In this document: in pieces, positions 50,977 through 58,565 of the stretch
Numbering within the stretch: position 1 is the stretch's first letter
How the letters are laid out: each line of letters starts with the position of its first letter
Assembly (NCBI GenBank): GCA_028285495.1
Contig: JANQPB010000002.1
Coordinates: forward strand, 1-62,550
Length of the DNA stretch: 62,550 bases
From: Acidimicrobiales bacterium
Lineage (GTDB): Bacteria; Actinomycetota; Acidimicrobiia; Acidimicrobiales; SZUA-35
Direction of reading: 5' to 3'
Position numbers and translations under genes: made by a program
Notes under the pieces: model-generated
What the model saw: only the letters and a program-made list of their open reading frames with translations
What the model was told of the DNA's origin: nothing
Databases searched by the model: none

Positions 50977-51423
50977 ATGGTCGATTCGCTGATCGATACC
51001 GAACGAGTGCTCCCGGTGCTCAACGAGATCGTGAAGATCGAGCTCGCCGGCGTGGTCCGCTACACCCACTACTCGCTGGTGATCACCGGCCCGAACCGCC
51101 TCCCCCTGGTCGACTTCATGAAGGCCCAGGCGGCCGAGTCGCTCGACCACGCCCAGGCCGCCGGCGAGATCCTCACCGGCCTCGGCGGACACCCCGACCA
51201 GGGCATCGCCCCGATCGAGGAGTCACACGATCACTCGATCGAGAAGATCCTCGACGAGTCGATCGCCCACGAGCGGCGAGCGGTCGACCTCTATCGCCAG
51301 TTGCTCGCCCTGTCCGAGGGCAACTCGATCTACCTCGAGGAGTACGCCAGGACCCAGATCGGGGCCGAGGAGCTGCACGTGATCGAGCTCAACAAGCTGG
51401 CCAGGGACTACTCGGTCGGCTGA
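50977..51423 (+). CDS. Bacterioferritin-like (ferritin-like diiron) protein
   Basis: The 148-residue four-helix protein is read from the ATG at 50977 (GGAGG eight bases before it); an ATG at 50950 is the alternative. Ferroxidase-type ligands are likely among E22, E54, H58, E94 or E99, and E131 with H134 (EELHVIEL). The helix-2 motif reads E-S-L-D-H, so the Glu-His spacing is one longer than the usual ExxH. The heme-ligand Met position of E. coli Bfr is not evident. It would store or detoxify iron. It stands alone, convergent with an ABC ATPase remnant; no metal box is obvious upstream. Confidence 0.82.
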   Translation: MVDSLIDTERVLPVLNEIVKIELAGVVRYTHYSLVITGPNRLPLVDFMKAQAAESLDHAQAAGEILTGLGGHPDQGIAPIEESHDHSIEKILDESIAHERRAVDLYRQLLALSEGNSIYLEEYARTQIGAEELHVIELNKLARDYSVG

Positions 51424-51617
51424 GTGGCTGCGGCGGTCGGCGCCGGGTCGGCAACGCTCGGCTCGGTCGACGCCGTCGCCCCGATCCGCCAACGGCTGGC
51501 TCGCTCCCGCTCCCGCCACAGCCGGCGGTAGGGCCCGTCGGCCGACGGGCGGTGGGCGACCGCGATCAGGGTCCGATCGTCGCCGGCCGGGGGGTCGGCG
51601 GTGACGCTGGCGGTCAC
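51408..51617 (-). pseudogene. Remnant of a YbtPQ-like ABC transporter ATPase C-terminus
   Basis: A 69-codon frame starts at a GTG overlapping the stop of the binding-protein gene (GTGA). After GDD it reads RTLIAVAHRPSADGPYRRLW and continues RERERASRWRI. This joins the H-loop of an exporter-type ATPase (TLIVVAHRLST) directly to its extreme C-terminus (DGxYARLWxxRERAxxWRI), with the 30-40 residues between missing and the rest of the transporter absent. The tail closely matches the ends of the complete ABC proteins at 13183 and 42134 (NAQRAERHWQI). It is still in frame and may be translated, but it cannot be an active ATPase. Confidence 0.65.
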
Positions 51618-52798
51618 GAGCTGAGCGCCCGGTAGGCGGTCCAGCGAGCGAGGGTGTCGTCGAGCGTCGCCGCCGGGCCGCCGTCGAGCACGACCGCCTC
51701 GATGTCGGCCAGCATCCAGGCGATGGCAAACGGGTGGCTGCCGTTCCAGGCCTCGCCGTCGACGACGACCCGCTCACCCTGCAGCGAGTCGTAGAGGGGG
51801 ACGCCGGTCAGGTCGTCGTAGATCCCACCGCCCATGGTCAGGACGTAGTCGGCGTCGTGATCGTTGACCAGCTCGGGGGAGAAGAAGGCGAACGGGAAGC
51901 TGGGGTCGACCTCGACCTGCTGGGCCTCCGGCCTGGCGAAGCCGAGCCGGTCGAGGAGGGCGGCCGTCTCGCCGACGGCGGCGATGGCGAAGGGTGTGTT
52001 GTTGAGCGACGCGATGACCGAGACCGACGGTGGCTCGTCGAACTGCTCCGCCACCCTCGTCGCCACCCGGTCGATCTCGCCGTCGAGGGCGGCGATCTGC
52101 GCTTCGGCCCGCTCCTCGACGCCGAAGGCCGAGGCCGCCAGCCGGAGCTGGTCCTGCCAGGCGCCGCTGTAGGGGAGCAGGACCGTCGGCGCCACCGCCG
52201 ACCAGAGGTCGTAGGCCTCGAGGGTCGCCGGGTGGTCGGTGCCGACGATCACCTGCGGACCGAGGTCGGCGGTCGCCTCGATGGACGGCTCGGACAGGTT
52301 GTGGGGGGTCACCTCGAGTCCGAACTCGGCGGCGACGACCGGCCCGCTCACGGTGAAGAACGAGCCGTACACGGCATCGGGCTCGACGCCGAGGCCCCAC
52401 AGCAGGAACGCCGTGTTCTCGTCGAGGGCGAGGGCCGGGGTGGCCCCGACCGGAACCTCGCTGGTGCCACCCGGGTGCTCGATCGTGATGGTGTCGCCGG
52501 CGGTGGTCGAGTCGGCCTCCGGGGGCGTCTCCGTTTCCGTTCCGTCGGTGTCGGCGTCGGTCGAGGAGGCCGCCACATCGTCGTTGCTCGGCGTGGTCTC
52601 GTCGGTGCCATCGTCGGTCGGTGCGGATGCCGAGGCCGACGCCGATCCGTCGTCGGCCGCGTCGTCCGAGGTGTCGTCGCCCCCGCAGGATGCGGCCAGG
52701 ACGACCAGTGCGAGGAGTGGGCCGAGCCAGCGGCGAGGGGATCCGAGCGGGCCGGGGGCCGAGGAGCCCGGGATCGAGCAGTTAAGTATGCCGAACAT
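51614..52798 (-). CDS. Siderophore-type substrate-binding lipoprotein (FecB/FepB-like)
   Basis: The 394-residue protein has a lipoprotein signal (WLGPLLALVVLAASCGG, Cys near residue 38), an Asp/Ser/Thr-rich linker to about residue 100 and a class III binding fold. TITIEHPGGTSEVPVGATPA is the usual opening for iron-siderophore binding proteins (here HPGGTSEVP replaces the common H..G...I). LGPQVIVGTDHPATLEAY and AVAPTVLLPY follow. It starts at an ATG inside a DtxR/IdeR-like box, with TTGACG and TACAGA upstream, so the leader is only a few bases. Its partner permeases are not adjacent; the gene is followed only by an ATPase remnant. Confidence 0.85.
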   Translation of the reverse strand: MFGILNCSIPGSSAPGPLGSPRRWLGPLLALVVLAASCGGDDTSDDAADDGSASASASAPTDDGTDETTPSNDDVAASSTDADTDGTETETPPEADSTTAGDTITIEHPGGTSEVPVGATPALALDENTAFLLWGLGVEPDAVYGSFFTVSGPVVAAEFGLEVTPHNLSEPSIEATADLGPQVIVGTDHPATLEAYDLWSAVAPTVLLPYSGAWQDQLRLAASAFGVEERAEAQIAALDGEIDRVATRVAEQFDEPPSVSVIASLNNTPFAIAAVGETAALLDRLGFARPEAQQVEVDPSFPFAFFSPELVNDHDADYVLTMGGGIYDDLTGVPLYDSLQGERVVVDGEAWNGSHPFAIAWMLADIEAVVLDGGPAATLDDTLARWTAYRALSS

Positions 52799-52837
52799 AA
52801 CTCTGACAGTCTGTAACTATCGGTTGGGGACCGTCAA
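52782..52837 (-). promoter_or_regulatory. DtxR/IdeR-like box and promoter of the siderophore-binding lipoprotein
   Basis: Bases 52782-52800 (TTAAGTATGCCGAACATAA) match the actinobacterial iron box TWAGGTWAGSCTWACCTWA at 15 of 19 positions. On the minus strand TTGACG (52837 to 52832) and TACAGA (52815 to 52810) are 16 bases apart. The box would cover the transcription start and start codon. ACAG-T-CTGT (52807-52815) is also a short inverted repeat that the divergent TetR protein could use. Confidence 0.6.
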
Positions 52838-52862
52838 GGGCCTTCTCGGCCACAATGGGTTC

Positions 52863-53510
52863 GTGCCCCGAGAGCGGATCCGCCCCGGCCCGAAGCCGCG
52901 GCTCAGTCGACGGCTGATCGCCGAGGCGGCCATCGCCATCGGCTTCGAGCAGCTGACCGTCACCGCCGTGGCCGATCGGCTGGGGGTGTCCCACGCCGCC
53001 CTCTACAGTCACGTCCGCGACCGCAACGACCTGGTCCTCGCCGCGGCCGAGCTGATCACCGACGAGCTGGACTGGCCACCGGTCGGTCCGTCGTGGCGGG
53101 ACCTGCTCCGCAAGGAGGCGGTCCTGATCTGGGCGACCTTCCGCCGCCACTCCGGCCTGTACCGGGCCATCGACCAGACCGGCGAGGTCCCGGTGGCGTT
53201 CCGGCACCACCTCGGCGAGCTGTACCGGCACCTGGTCGGGCTCGGGTTCGGGGCGAACGAGGCGCTGCTCGCCATCGACCTGGTCTACGACCTCGCCGCC
53301 GACAGCGCCGAGCGCTCCGCCCAGCTCGACCGGCGCGACCCCGATCAACGGCAGCGGCTGGCCGCCGACTGGGGCCGCCCGCTGCCGGGCGAGCTCGGTC
53401 AGCTGATGGAGGCGGCGATCAATGCAGACGGGGCCGAGTGGTTCGGCCGCAAGCTCGAGGTCGTGCTGGACGGCATCGCGGTCGCCCTGGCCCCCGACGC
53501 GGGTGGCTGA
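52863..53510 (+). CDS. TetR-family regulator
   Basis: The 215-residue protein is read from a GTG at 52863 (PRERIRPGPKPRLSRRLIAE). The helix-turn-helix is LTVTAVADRLGVSHAALYSHVRDRNDLV, at about residues 35-62, the standard TetR pattern. The C-terminal ligand domain is not diagnostic. The gene is divergent from the siderophore-binding lipoprotein with a 64-base gap that holds the iron box, a short inverted repeat and the promoters, so it may regulate that gene. It is convergent with the permease gene 20 bases downstream. Confidence 0.85.
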   Translation: MPRERIRPGPKPRLSRRLIAEAAIAIGFEQLTVTAVADRLGVSHAALYSHVRDRNDLVLAAAELITDELDWPPVGPSWRDLLRKEAVLIWATFRRHSGLYRAIDQTGEVPVAFRHHLGELYRHLVGLGFGANEALLAIDLVYDLAADSAERSAQLDRRDPDQRQRLAADWGRPLPGELGQLMEAAINADGAEWFGRKLEVVLDGIAVALAPDAGG

Positions 53511-53529
53511 CCGACCGTCGCCTGGTGGT

Positions 53530-54267
53530 TCACCGCCTCGCGGGCTCGCCCCGGCCGATCCGTAGCGCCGTCAGCTCCAGCACCAGGGCCAGTGCGATGG
53601 CGACGAGCGCCCAGGCGAACACCTCCTCGGTGTCGAGCGTGGTACGGGCCCGGGCGATCCTGGCCCCGACGCCGTCCGACCCGGCGAGCAGCTCGGCCAT
53701 GATCGTGAGCCGGATCGACGTGGCGGCGACGTAGGCGGAGGCGGCGATGGCCGGCGACGCGATCGCGGGCAGCGTCAGTCGGGTGAGCCGCCACCAGCCC
53801 GACACGTGCAGCCCGGCCGACATCTCGACGAGGTCCGGGTCGATGTCCTGCACCGCCTCGGCGGTGGCCAGCCACACGAGCGGGAGCGTGGCCAGGGCCA
53901 CCACCCAGGGGGCGGCGTCGCCATCGAGCCCGACCCAGAGCGAGACGAGCACGACCGTGATGATCGGCGGGATACCGGTCAGGACCGCCCGCATCGGCCG
54001 GGTCAGCGCCGAGACCGCCGCCGACGAACCGGTGGCCAGGCCGAGCAGCACGCCACCGGCGACGGCGGCGGCCGACCCCCGGGCGCTGCGCCAGATGGTG
54101 CGACCGAGCTCGGGCGGCAGCGGTCCGTCGGCCAGCTCACCGAGTCGTCCGAGCGTCTCGACGGGACTCGGGACCAGCACCGTCGGCCGGCCCCGGGCCA
54201 CCAGGGCCCAGAGCGCGACGACCAGGCCGGCCCCGGTGACGGCGAGGAGGGTCTCCCTGCCCCTCAA
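53530..54267 (-). CDS. NitT/TauT/SsuC-type ABC permease
   Basis: The 245-residue permease starts at a TTG overlapping the stop of the binding-protein gene (TTGA). RGRPTVLVPSPVETLGRLGE is the SsuC/TauC-type opening, and AVQDIDPDLVEMSAGLHVSG then WRLTRLTLPAIASPAIAASA is the EAA loop with the LP(x)I hallmark. Five to six hydrophobic segments are seen. It belongs with the binding protein upstream and the ATPase on the other strand at 56218. Substrate unknown. Confidence 0.88.
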   Translation of the reverse strand: MRGRETLLAVTGAGLVVALWALVARGRPTVLVPSPVETLGRLGELADGPLPPELGRTIWRSARGSAAAVAGGVLLGLATGSSAAVSALTRPMRAVLTGIPPIITVVLVSLWVGLDGDAAPWVVALATLPLVWLATAEAVQDIDPDLVEMSAGLHVSGWWRLTRLTLPAIASPAIAASAYVAATSIRLTIMAELLAGSDGVGARIARARTTLDTEEVFAWALVAIALALVLELTALRIGRGEPARR

Positions 54268-55382
54268 CCGGCGAAGAACGCGTCGGCCGGGAGCTGACCG
54301 GCGAGACCTTCCGGCGAGTCCTCGAACAGGCTGGCCAGCATGAGGTCGACGTCGGCCCTGGCCTCGGCGACGCTGCGGTAGGCGAGGTCGAGCGAGCCGA
54401 GCACGTCGGTCACCATCGGCTCGGGCAGGCCGGTCTGCTCGCTGAGCGCCGTCACCACCGCCGGGTCGCCGGACGCCCGGGCGATCGAGGCGGCGGCTGC
54501 GGCCTGGATCGCGGCGACGACCTCCGGCGCATCGTCGACCAGCGATCCGGTGGCCACGACGGCGACCTGGGGCAGGCGATTGCCGCCGGTCGATGTCGCC
54601 CAGGCCTCCTGGAGGTCGATGATCGGCACGAGGTCGTGCCCGGCCGCCGCGGCCTGGGCGGCGGCCGCCGAGGCGACGTGCTCGGGGAGCACGGCGTTGG
54701 TCACCTCGCCGGCCGCCGCCGCGGCGACGAGGTCGGGCAGCGAGGTGCCGTACCGGAGGTCGAGGCCGTCGACGTCGACGCCGTTGTCGGCCGCCAGCTG
54801 ACGGAAGGTGACGTCGGCGATGTCGCCGGGGAAGGGCAGGTGCACGGTTACACCGTCGAGGTCCTCCCACGTGGTCCCGGCCGGACCGAGCACCTGCAGC
54901 AGCTGGGCGTCGACGATCCCGATCATGCGAACGTCGATCTCGCGGTTGAACAGGATCGCCGCCACGTTGGCCGGCATGACGGCGACGTCGAGCTCACCGG
55001 CGGCGAAGCCGGTGCGGAGCTGATCCGGGTTGGTGATGGGGACGGTCGTGGCCGCGGCCAGCCCGTCGAGCTCGGGCGCCTCGGCCACGCCGCCGAGCGT
55101 GGCGATCTGGACGATCCCGAACGGCACGCCGACCGTCAGCTCGACGATCCCGCCAGCCGGTTCGCTCGCACTGGCGGAGGAGGCGGCCGGCTCGCTCGCA
55201 CTGGCGGAGGAGCTGGCCGGCTCGCTCGCACTCGGGCCCGTGGCCCTGCTCGATGCTGCGTCCGATGCCGAATCGGAGCCAGACGCCGTCGAGTCGTCGT
55301 CGCCGCAGGCGGCCAGCGCCAGCACCAGCACCAGGAGGGGGATCCATCGATGGAAAGCTCGTCCGGGTGGGGATGATTGCAT
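54264..55382 (-). CDS. NitT/TauT-type substrate-binding lipoprotein
   Basis: The 372-residue protein has a lipoprotein signal (WIPLLVLVLALAACGDD), a Ser/Ala/Glu/Pro linker made of a repeated unit, and a type II binding fold starting IVELTVGVPFGIVQIATLGG. VPITNPDQLRTGFAAGELDVAVMPANVAAIL and the later EHVASAAAAQAAAAG are typical of SsuA/TauA/ThiY-like proteins. I chose the ATG at 55382 because TTGGGA and TAGCAT elements place the transcription start at that ATG (leaderless); an ATG at 55409 is in frame. A DtxR/IdeR-like box covers the -10, so an iron-related substrate is possible. Confidence 0.85.
   Translation of the reverse strand: MQSSPPGRAFHRWIPLLVLVLALAACGDDDSTASGSDSASDAASSRATGPSASEPASSSASASEPAASSASASEPAGGIVELTVGVPFGIVQIATLGGVAEAPELDGLAAATTVPITNPDQLRTGFAAGELDVAVMPANVAAILFNREIDVRMIGIVDAQLLQVLGPAGTTWEDLDGVTVHLPFPGDIADVTFRQLAADNGVDVDGLDLRYGTSLPDLVAAAAAGEVTNAVLPEHVASAAAAQAAAAGHDLVPIIDLQEAWATSTGGNRLPQVAVVATGSLVDDAPEVVAAIQAAAAASIARASGDPAVVTALSEQTGLPEPMVTDVLGSLDLAYRSVAEARADVDLMLASLFEDSPEGLAGQLPADAFFAG
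55157..55234 (-). repeat. 30-base tandem repeat in the lipoprotein linker
   Basis: About 2.6 copies of a 30-base unit, at 55157, 55187 and 55217, encode a repeated ASEPA-S/A-SSAS stretch just after the lipobox. Copies are nearly identical, so repeat number may vary between strains. Confidence 0.7.
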
Positions 55383-55387
55383 GCAAT

Positions 55388-55419
55388 ATATGCTAGTCTT
55401 ACTTAACATTAACTCCCAA
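55388..55419 (-). promoter_or_regulatory. DtxR/IdeR-like box and leaderless promoter of the NitT-type lipoprotein
   Basis: TTGGGA (55419 to 55414) and TAGCAT (55395 to 55390) are 18 bases apart and end 7 bases before the ATG at 55382. TTAAGTAAGACTAGCATAT (55406 to 55388) matches TWAGGTWAGSCTWACCTWA at 14 of 19 positions and overlaps the -10. It shares TTAAGTA with the box at 52782. Confidence 0.55.
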
Positions 55420-55453
55420 GCGTTCTTCCGATGACGAGCTCGATGAGGCCCGG

Positions 55454-56212
55454 ATGAGCCAACGATGGCGCCACTACGACCGCATGGCGAGCCATCTCGC
55501 GCCGTCAGCCGAGCTGCTCCTGTCCCGCATCGAGCCGGCGGACGGCACCGTCATCGACGTGGGGAGCGGGTCCGGCAACGGACTTCGGGCTGCCGTCGCC
55601 GCCGGTCGGCCGGTCATCGGCGTCGACCTCGCCGCCGAGCAGCTCGAGGCGGCCAGGGCCGTCGGTGCCCCGCTCGTTCGAGGTGACGTGAGCGCGCTCC
55701 CGGTCCGCACCGGCTCCGTCGCCGGGGTCGTGTCGAACTTCGCCATCATCTTCGCCGCCGACGGGCCAGCCGCCTTCGCCGAGGTGGCCAGGAGCCTTCG
55801 CACCGGCGGGCGGTTCGCCTTCACCGCCTGGATCGACGACGGTTGGCCGCAACCGGCCCGAGAGGTCCTGGCCGGCCACCTCGACCGGCGACCGCCACCG
55901 TTCCCGACCGCACTCGGCGCGCCGGCCACCGCCCGGGCTGTGCTGGCCGAGGCCGGGTTCGGGCGGGTCGAGGCCGAGCACGGCGCGTTGGCCTGGATCT
56001 TCGCCGACGTCGATGCGGCGGTCGACGAGTTGAGCCAGGCGGCCGGCGGACTCCGGTCGCTCCGCCGCGAGCTGGAGCGGAGGGGGCGGTGGGCCGAGGC
56101 CGCGGCCGACCTCCGGGCGGTCATCGAGCCCCGATGCGTGCCGAACGAGGACGGCGGCACCGGCGTTCGGGTGCTCGATCGCTACGTGCGGTACGTCGCC
56201 GAGGTCGGGTAG
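55454..56212 (+). CDS. Class I SAM-dependent methyltransferase beside an ABC importer
   Basis: The 252-residue protein has motif I VIDVGSGSGNGLRAAVAAG (about 33-51), VIGVDLAAEQLEAAR, LVRGDVSALPVRTGSVAGVV and SLRTGGRFAFTAWI, like UbiE/methyltransferase-11 enzymes. The block FAIIFAADGPAAFAEVARSL parallels FGLIFAADPGAALDECRRL in the methyltransferase at 36374, so the two may be paralogues. It starts 71 bases from the divergent binding-lipoprotein gene and ends 5 bases before the ATPase gene. A methyltransferase co-transcribed with an importer ATPase suggests modification of the imported compound (inference). Confidence 0.82.
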   Translation: MSQRWRHYDRMASHLAPSAELLLSRIEPADGTVIDVGSGSGNGLRAAVAAGRPVIGVDLAAEQLEAARAVGAPLVRGDVSALPVRTGSVAGVVSNFAIIFAADGPAAFAEVARSLRTGGRFAFTAWIDDGWPQPAREVLAGHLDRRPPPFPTALGAPATARAVLAEAGFGRVEAEHGALAWIFADVDAAVDELSQAAGGLRSLRRELERRGRWAEAAADLRAVIEPRCVPNEDGGTGVRVLDRYVRYVAEVG

Positions 56213-56217
56213 CGCCG

Positions 56218-56811
56218 GTGCGGGGCCGGGTCTGGGCCAACGGCCTCGTCGCCGGCATCGGCGAGCACCGAACGGCGCCGCTCGACTTGACGATCGACGG
56301 GTCGGGGATCGTGGCCATCGTCGGACCGTCCGGCGTCGGCAAGACCACGATCCTGCGCACCCTCAGCGGCCTCATCGAGCCGGTCGCCGGCCGTATCGGC
56401 TTCGAGCCGGACGCCCCGACCCTGTGCTTCCAGCAGGCCGGTCTCCTCCGGTGGCGGAGCGCCGTTGGGAACGTCACGTTCGGGCTCGGCCGACGCCCCC
56501 GGCCCGCCGACGTCGAGCAGGCGGTCTCGCTCCTCGCCCGGCTCGGGCTCGACGGCCTGGCCGGTCGCCGGCCAGGCGAGCTGTCTGGGGGTCAGCAGCG
56601 CCGGGTTGCGATCGCCCGGTCGATGCTGGCGACCCGCACGACCCTCCTGGTCGACGAGCCGTTCGCTCACCTCGACGACGACAGCGGCGAGCTCGTCGTC
56701 CGGGCCCTCCGCGACCTCGCCGACGACGGCGTCGCGATCGGTGTGGCCCTGCACGCGGAGGACGACGCCGCCCGGATCGCCGACACCATCGTCCCCGTTG
56801 CCCTACCGTGA
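56218..56811 (+). CDS. ATPase of the NitT/TauT-type ABC importer
   Basis: The 197-residue ATPase starts at a GTG, 5 bases after the methyltransferase gene. It has GPSGVGKTT (Walker A), CFQQAGLLRWRSAVGNVTFG with the Q-loop, ELSGGQQRRVAI and LLVDEPFAHLDDDSGE, close to SsuB/TauB. It is about 40-50 residues shorter than the usual 240-260, mainly in the N-terminal strand region and the C-terminal end after the H-loop (ALHAEDDAARIADTIV). It must pair with the permease and binding protein transcribed the other way at 53530-55382. Confidence 0.85.
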   Translation: MRGRVWANGLVAGIGEHRTAPLDLTIDGSGIVAIVGPSGVGKTTILRTLSGLIEPVAGRIGFEPDAPTLCFQQAGLLRWRSAVGNVTFGLGRRPRPADVEQAVSLLARLGLDGLAGRRPGELSGGQQRRVAIARSMLATRTTLLVDEPFAHLDDDSGELVVRALRDLADDGVAIGVALHAEDDAARIADTIVPVALP

Positions 56812-56820
56812 GCGGGACCG

Positions 56821-57453
56821 ATGACCGAGTCTGCGCTGGCGGCCACGATCGCTCGATTGATCATCTCGACCGAGATCGCGCCGGGGTCACACGTGACCGC
56901 CGCCGGCCTGGCCGATCGGCTCGGGGTCTCCCGGACCCCCGTTCGCGAGGCGATGCGAGAGCTGACCGCACTCGGCCTCGTCGTCATCCACGACCGACGT
57001 GGCGCCTTCGTCATCGACCCGGACGACGTGCCAGCCGCCGAGATGGTCGACCTGATCGCCACCCGCCGCCGCATCGAGCCGTGGGTGCTCGGCCTCGCCG
57101 CCGAGCGCCGGACCGACGACGACCTGGTCGTCATCGAACGGGCGCTGATGGCGGGGGAGCGGGCGATGGCCGACCGTGACGTCGGCGGCCTCAACATCGC
57201 CCACCACGAGCTGCTGCGCTCGATGACCGCAGCGGCCCACAACGCCGCGGCCGATATCGCCCTCGCCCCCCTGCACTACCGCACCTGTCTCGTCTTCGCC
57301 CGGGTCGCGCCCATCGTGTTGCCGTCCGGCTGGCCCCGCCACGCCGAGATCCGCGACGCCATCCGGGCCGGCGACGCCGAGCGGGCCGAGGCCGTCCAGC
57401 GCGACCACCTCGACGAGATCATCGGCAGCCTCGCTTCGAGCGGCGGTCAGTAG
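56821..57453 (+). CDS. GntR-family regulator (FCD type)
   Basis: The 210-residue protein has the GntR winged helix TAAGLADRLGVSRTPVREAM followed by RELTALGLV (about residues 25-53) and an all-helical effector domain of the FCD type (MVDLIATRRRIEPWVLGLAA; HHELLRSM). FCD domains bind a metal and small acids. It lies 9 bases after the ATPase, so it probably controls this transport operon. It overlaps the convergent split-barrel gene by 7 bases. Confidence 0.88.
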   Translation: MTESALAATIARLIISTEIAPGSHVTAAGLADRLGVSRTPVREAMRELTALGLVVIHDRRGAFVIDPDDVPAAEMVDLIATRRRIEPWVLGLAAERRTDDDLVVIERALMAGERAMADRDVGGLNIAHHELLRSMTAAAHNAAADIALAPLHYRTCLVFARVAPIVLPSGWPRHAEIRDAIRAGDAERAEAVQRDHLDEIIGSLASSGGQ

Positions 57454-58511
57454 AGGTTCTCGCGGTAGTCCTTGTCGATGCTGCGCTCCAGCATGCCGGC
57501 GTTGACGGCCCGGCGAGCCGCCTTGGCCGCCAGCCCCGGGTCGTCGTTTCGCTTGACGTGGTCGACCCACACCCGGGTCGCCTTCGGCAGCATGGCGGGA
57601 TCGGCGTGTCGGGTGACGTCCCACAGGCCGGCGTCGGCGATCGCCGGTTCGCGGCGGAGCTCGACGTGCTCGGCGGTGAGCAGGATGGCCGCGGTCGGGA
57701 CCTTGCCGTTCACGGCCAAGGGTGTGCGGACCGCCTCGTCGGCGGTCACCCCGGCCCGGCCCCGGACCTCGACGACCTCGTCACGTCCGGGAATCATCGC
57801 CAGCAGGCCGATCGCATCGCGCTCGATGAGGTTGTGCATCGTGTCGGTTCGACGATTGCCCGGCCGGTCGGCGATGGCGAGCGTGTGCTCGTCGACCACC
57901 CGCGCCACCAGGCCGGGGGGATCGCCTTTCGGGCTGGCGTCGGCGTGGCCGCCGGCGTCGACCGACGACAGCGCCACGAACGGGCACGCCTCGAAGAAGC
58001 GGGTCACCTCGGGCCGGGCGAGGCCGACCCCCTCGGCCTCGGCCCCACCGCCTCCGGCCACGCCGTCACCGGCGTCGGCGTCCGGACCCGGCTCGGCCCA
58101 GAACCTGGAGCGGATCAGCGCCTTGGCGCAGTGGAGGAACGCCTCTTCCAGCTGCAGGGTCGGCGTGCCGGCCGTCCGCAGCCGTCCGTTCAACCGGAGG
58201 GTCTCCCGGTAGCCGGGGACGAACGACAGGACGCCGATCGCCGCTCCGTCCCGCCCGTCGAGCTCGACGGACCCTGGCAGCGCGACCTCGGCTCGGTCGG
58301 TCGGCCGGAGCACGCCGGGCTCGCCACCGACGGCGACCGAGCGGATCGACCCGTCGTCCGCAGCCAGCCCGAGCACGGCGAACGGCGACACCGACAGCAG
58401 ACGGTGGCAGTGCTCGTCCAGGTACGAGATCGACTTCAGGTGGGACCCGGCCGGCCGCTCGCCGACGCAGGACTCGAGCGCATCGACGTCGCTCATCAGC
58501 TCGACAGGCAT
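57447..58511 (-). CDS. Tandem flavin split-barrel protein (pyridoxamine 5'-phosphate oxidase-like)
   Basis: The 354-residue protein starts at the ATG at 58511 (GGAGG nine bases upstream). It contains two split-barrel halves. The first ends in FLHCAKALIRSRFWAEP, a motif of FMN-binding PNPOx-like proteins; the second holds RFFEACPFVALSSVDAGGHA, DASPKGDPPG, IADRPGNRRTDTMHNLI and AIGLLAMIPGRDEVVEVRG. The halves are joined by a Gly/Ala/Asp-rich linker (about 145-165). Flavin binding is likely; the substrate is unknown. It is divergent from a flavoprotein with a short shared gap, so the two may act together in redox chemistry. Confidence 0.82.
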   Translation of the reverse strand: MPVELMSDVDALESCVGERPAGSHLKSISYLDEHCHRLLSVSPFAVLGLAADDGSIRSVAVGGEPGVLRPTDRAEVALPGSVELDGRDGAAIGVLSFVPGYRETLRLNGRLRTAGTPTLQLEEAFLHCAKALIRSRFWAEPGPDADAGDGVAGGGGAEAEGVGLARPEVTRFFEACPFVALSSVDAGGHADASPKGDPPGLVARVVDEHTLAIADRPGNRRTDTMHNLIERDAIGLLAMIPGRDEVVEVRGRAGVTADEAVRTPLAVNGKVPTAAILLTAEHVELRREPAIADAGLWDVTRHADPAMLPKATRVWVDHVKRNDDPGLAAKAARRAVNAGMLERSIDKDYRENLY

Positions 58512-58537
58512 GGACCGTTGCCTCCTCCTCGCACGTG

Positions 58538-58556
58538 TAAAGGAAGCCTAATAGGG
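58538..58556. promoter_or_regulatory. Weak DtxR/IdeR-like box
   Basis: TAAAGGAAGCCTAATAGGG matches TWAGGTWAGSCTWACCTWA at 12 of 19 positions, with a good centre (AAGCCTAA) but a poor right arm. It lies in the 54-base gap between the divergent split-barrel and flavoprotein genes. Confidence 0.3.
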
Positions 58557-58565
58557 TGGCGGTCC

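Noticed and set aside
55157..55234. CRISPR-like array
   Set aside because: The units are contiguous, without spacers, and encode a Ser/Ala/Glu/Pro lipoprotein linker.
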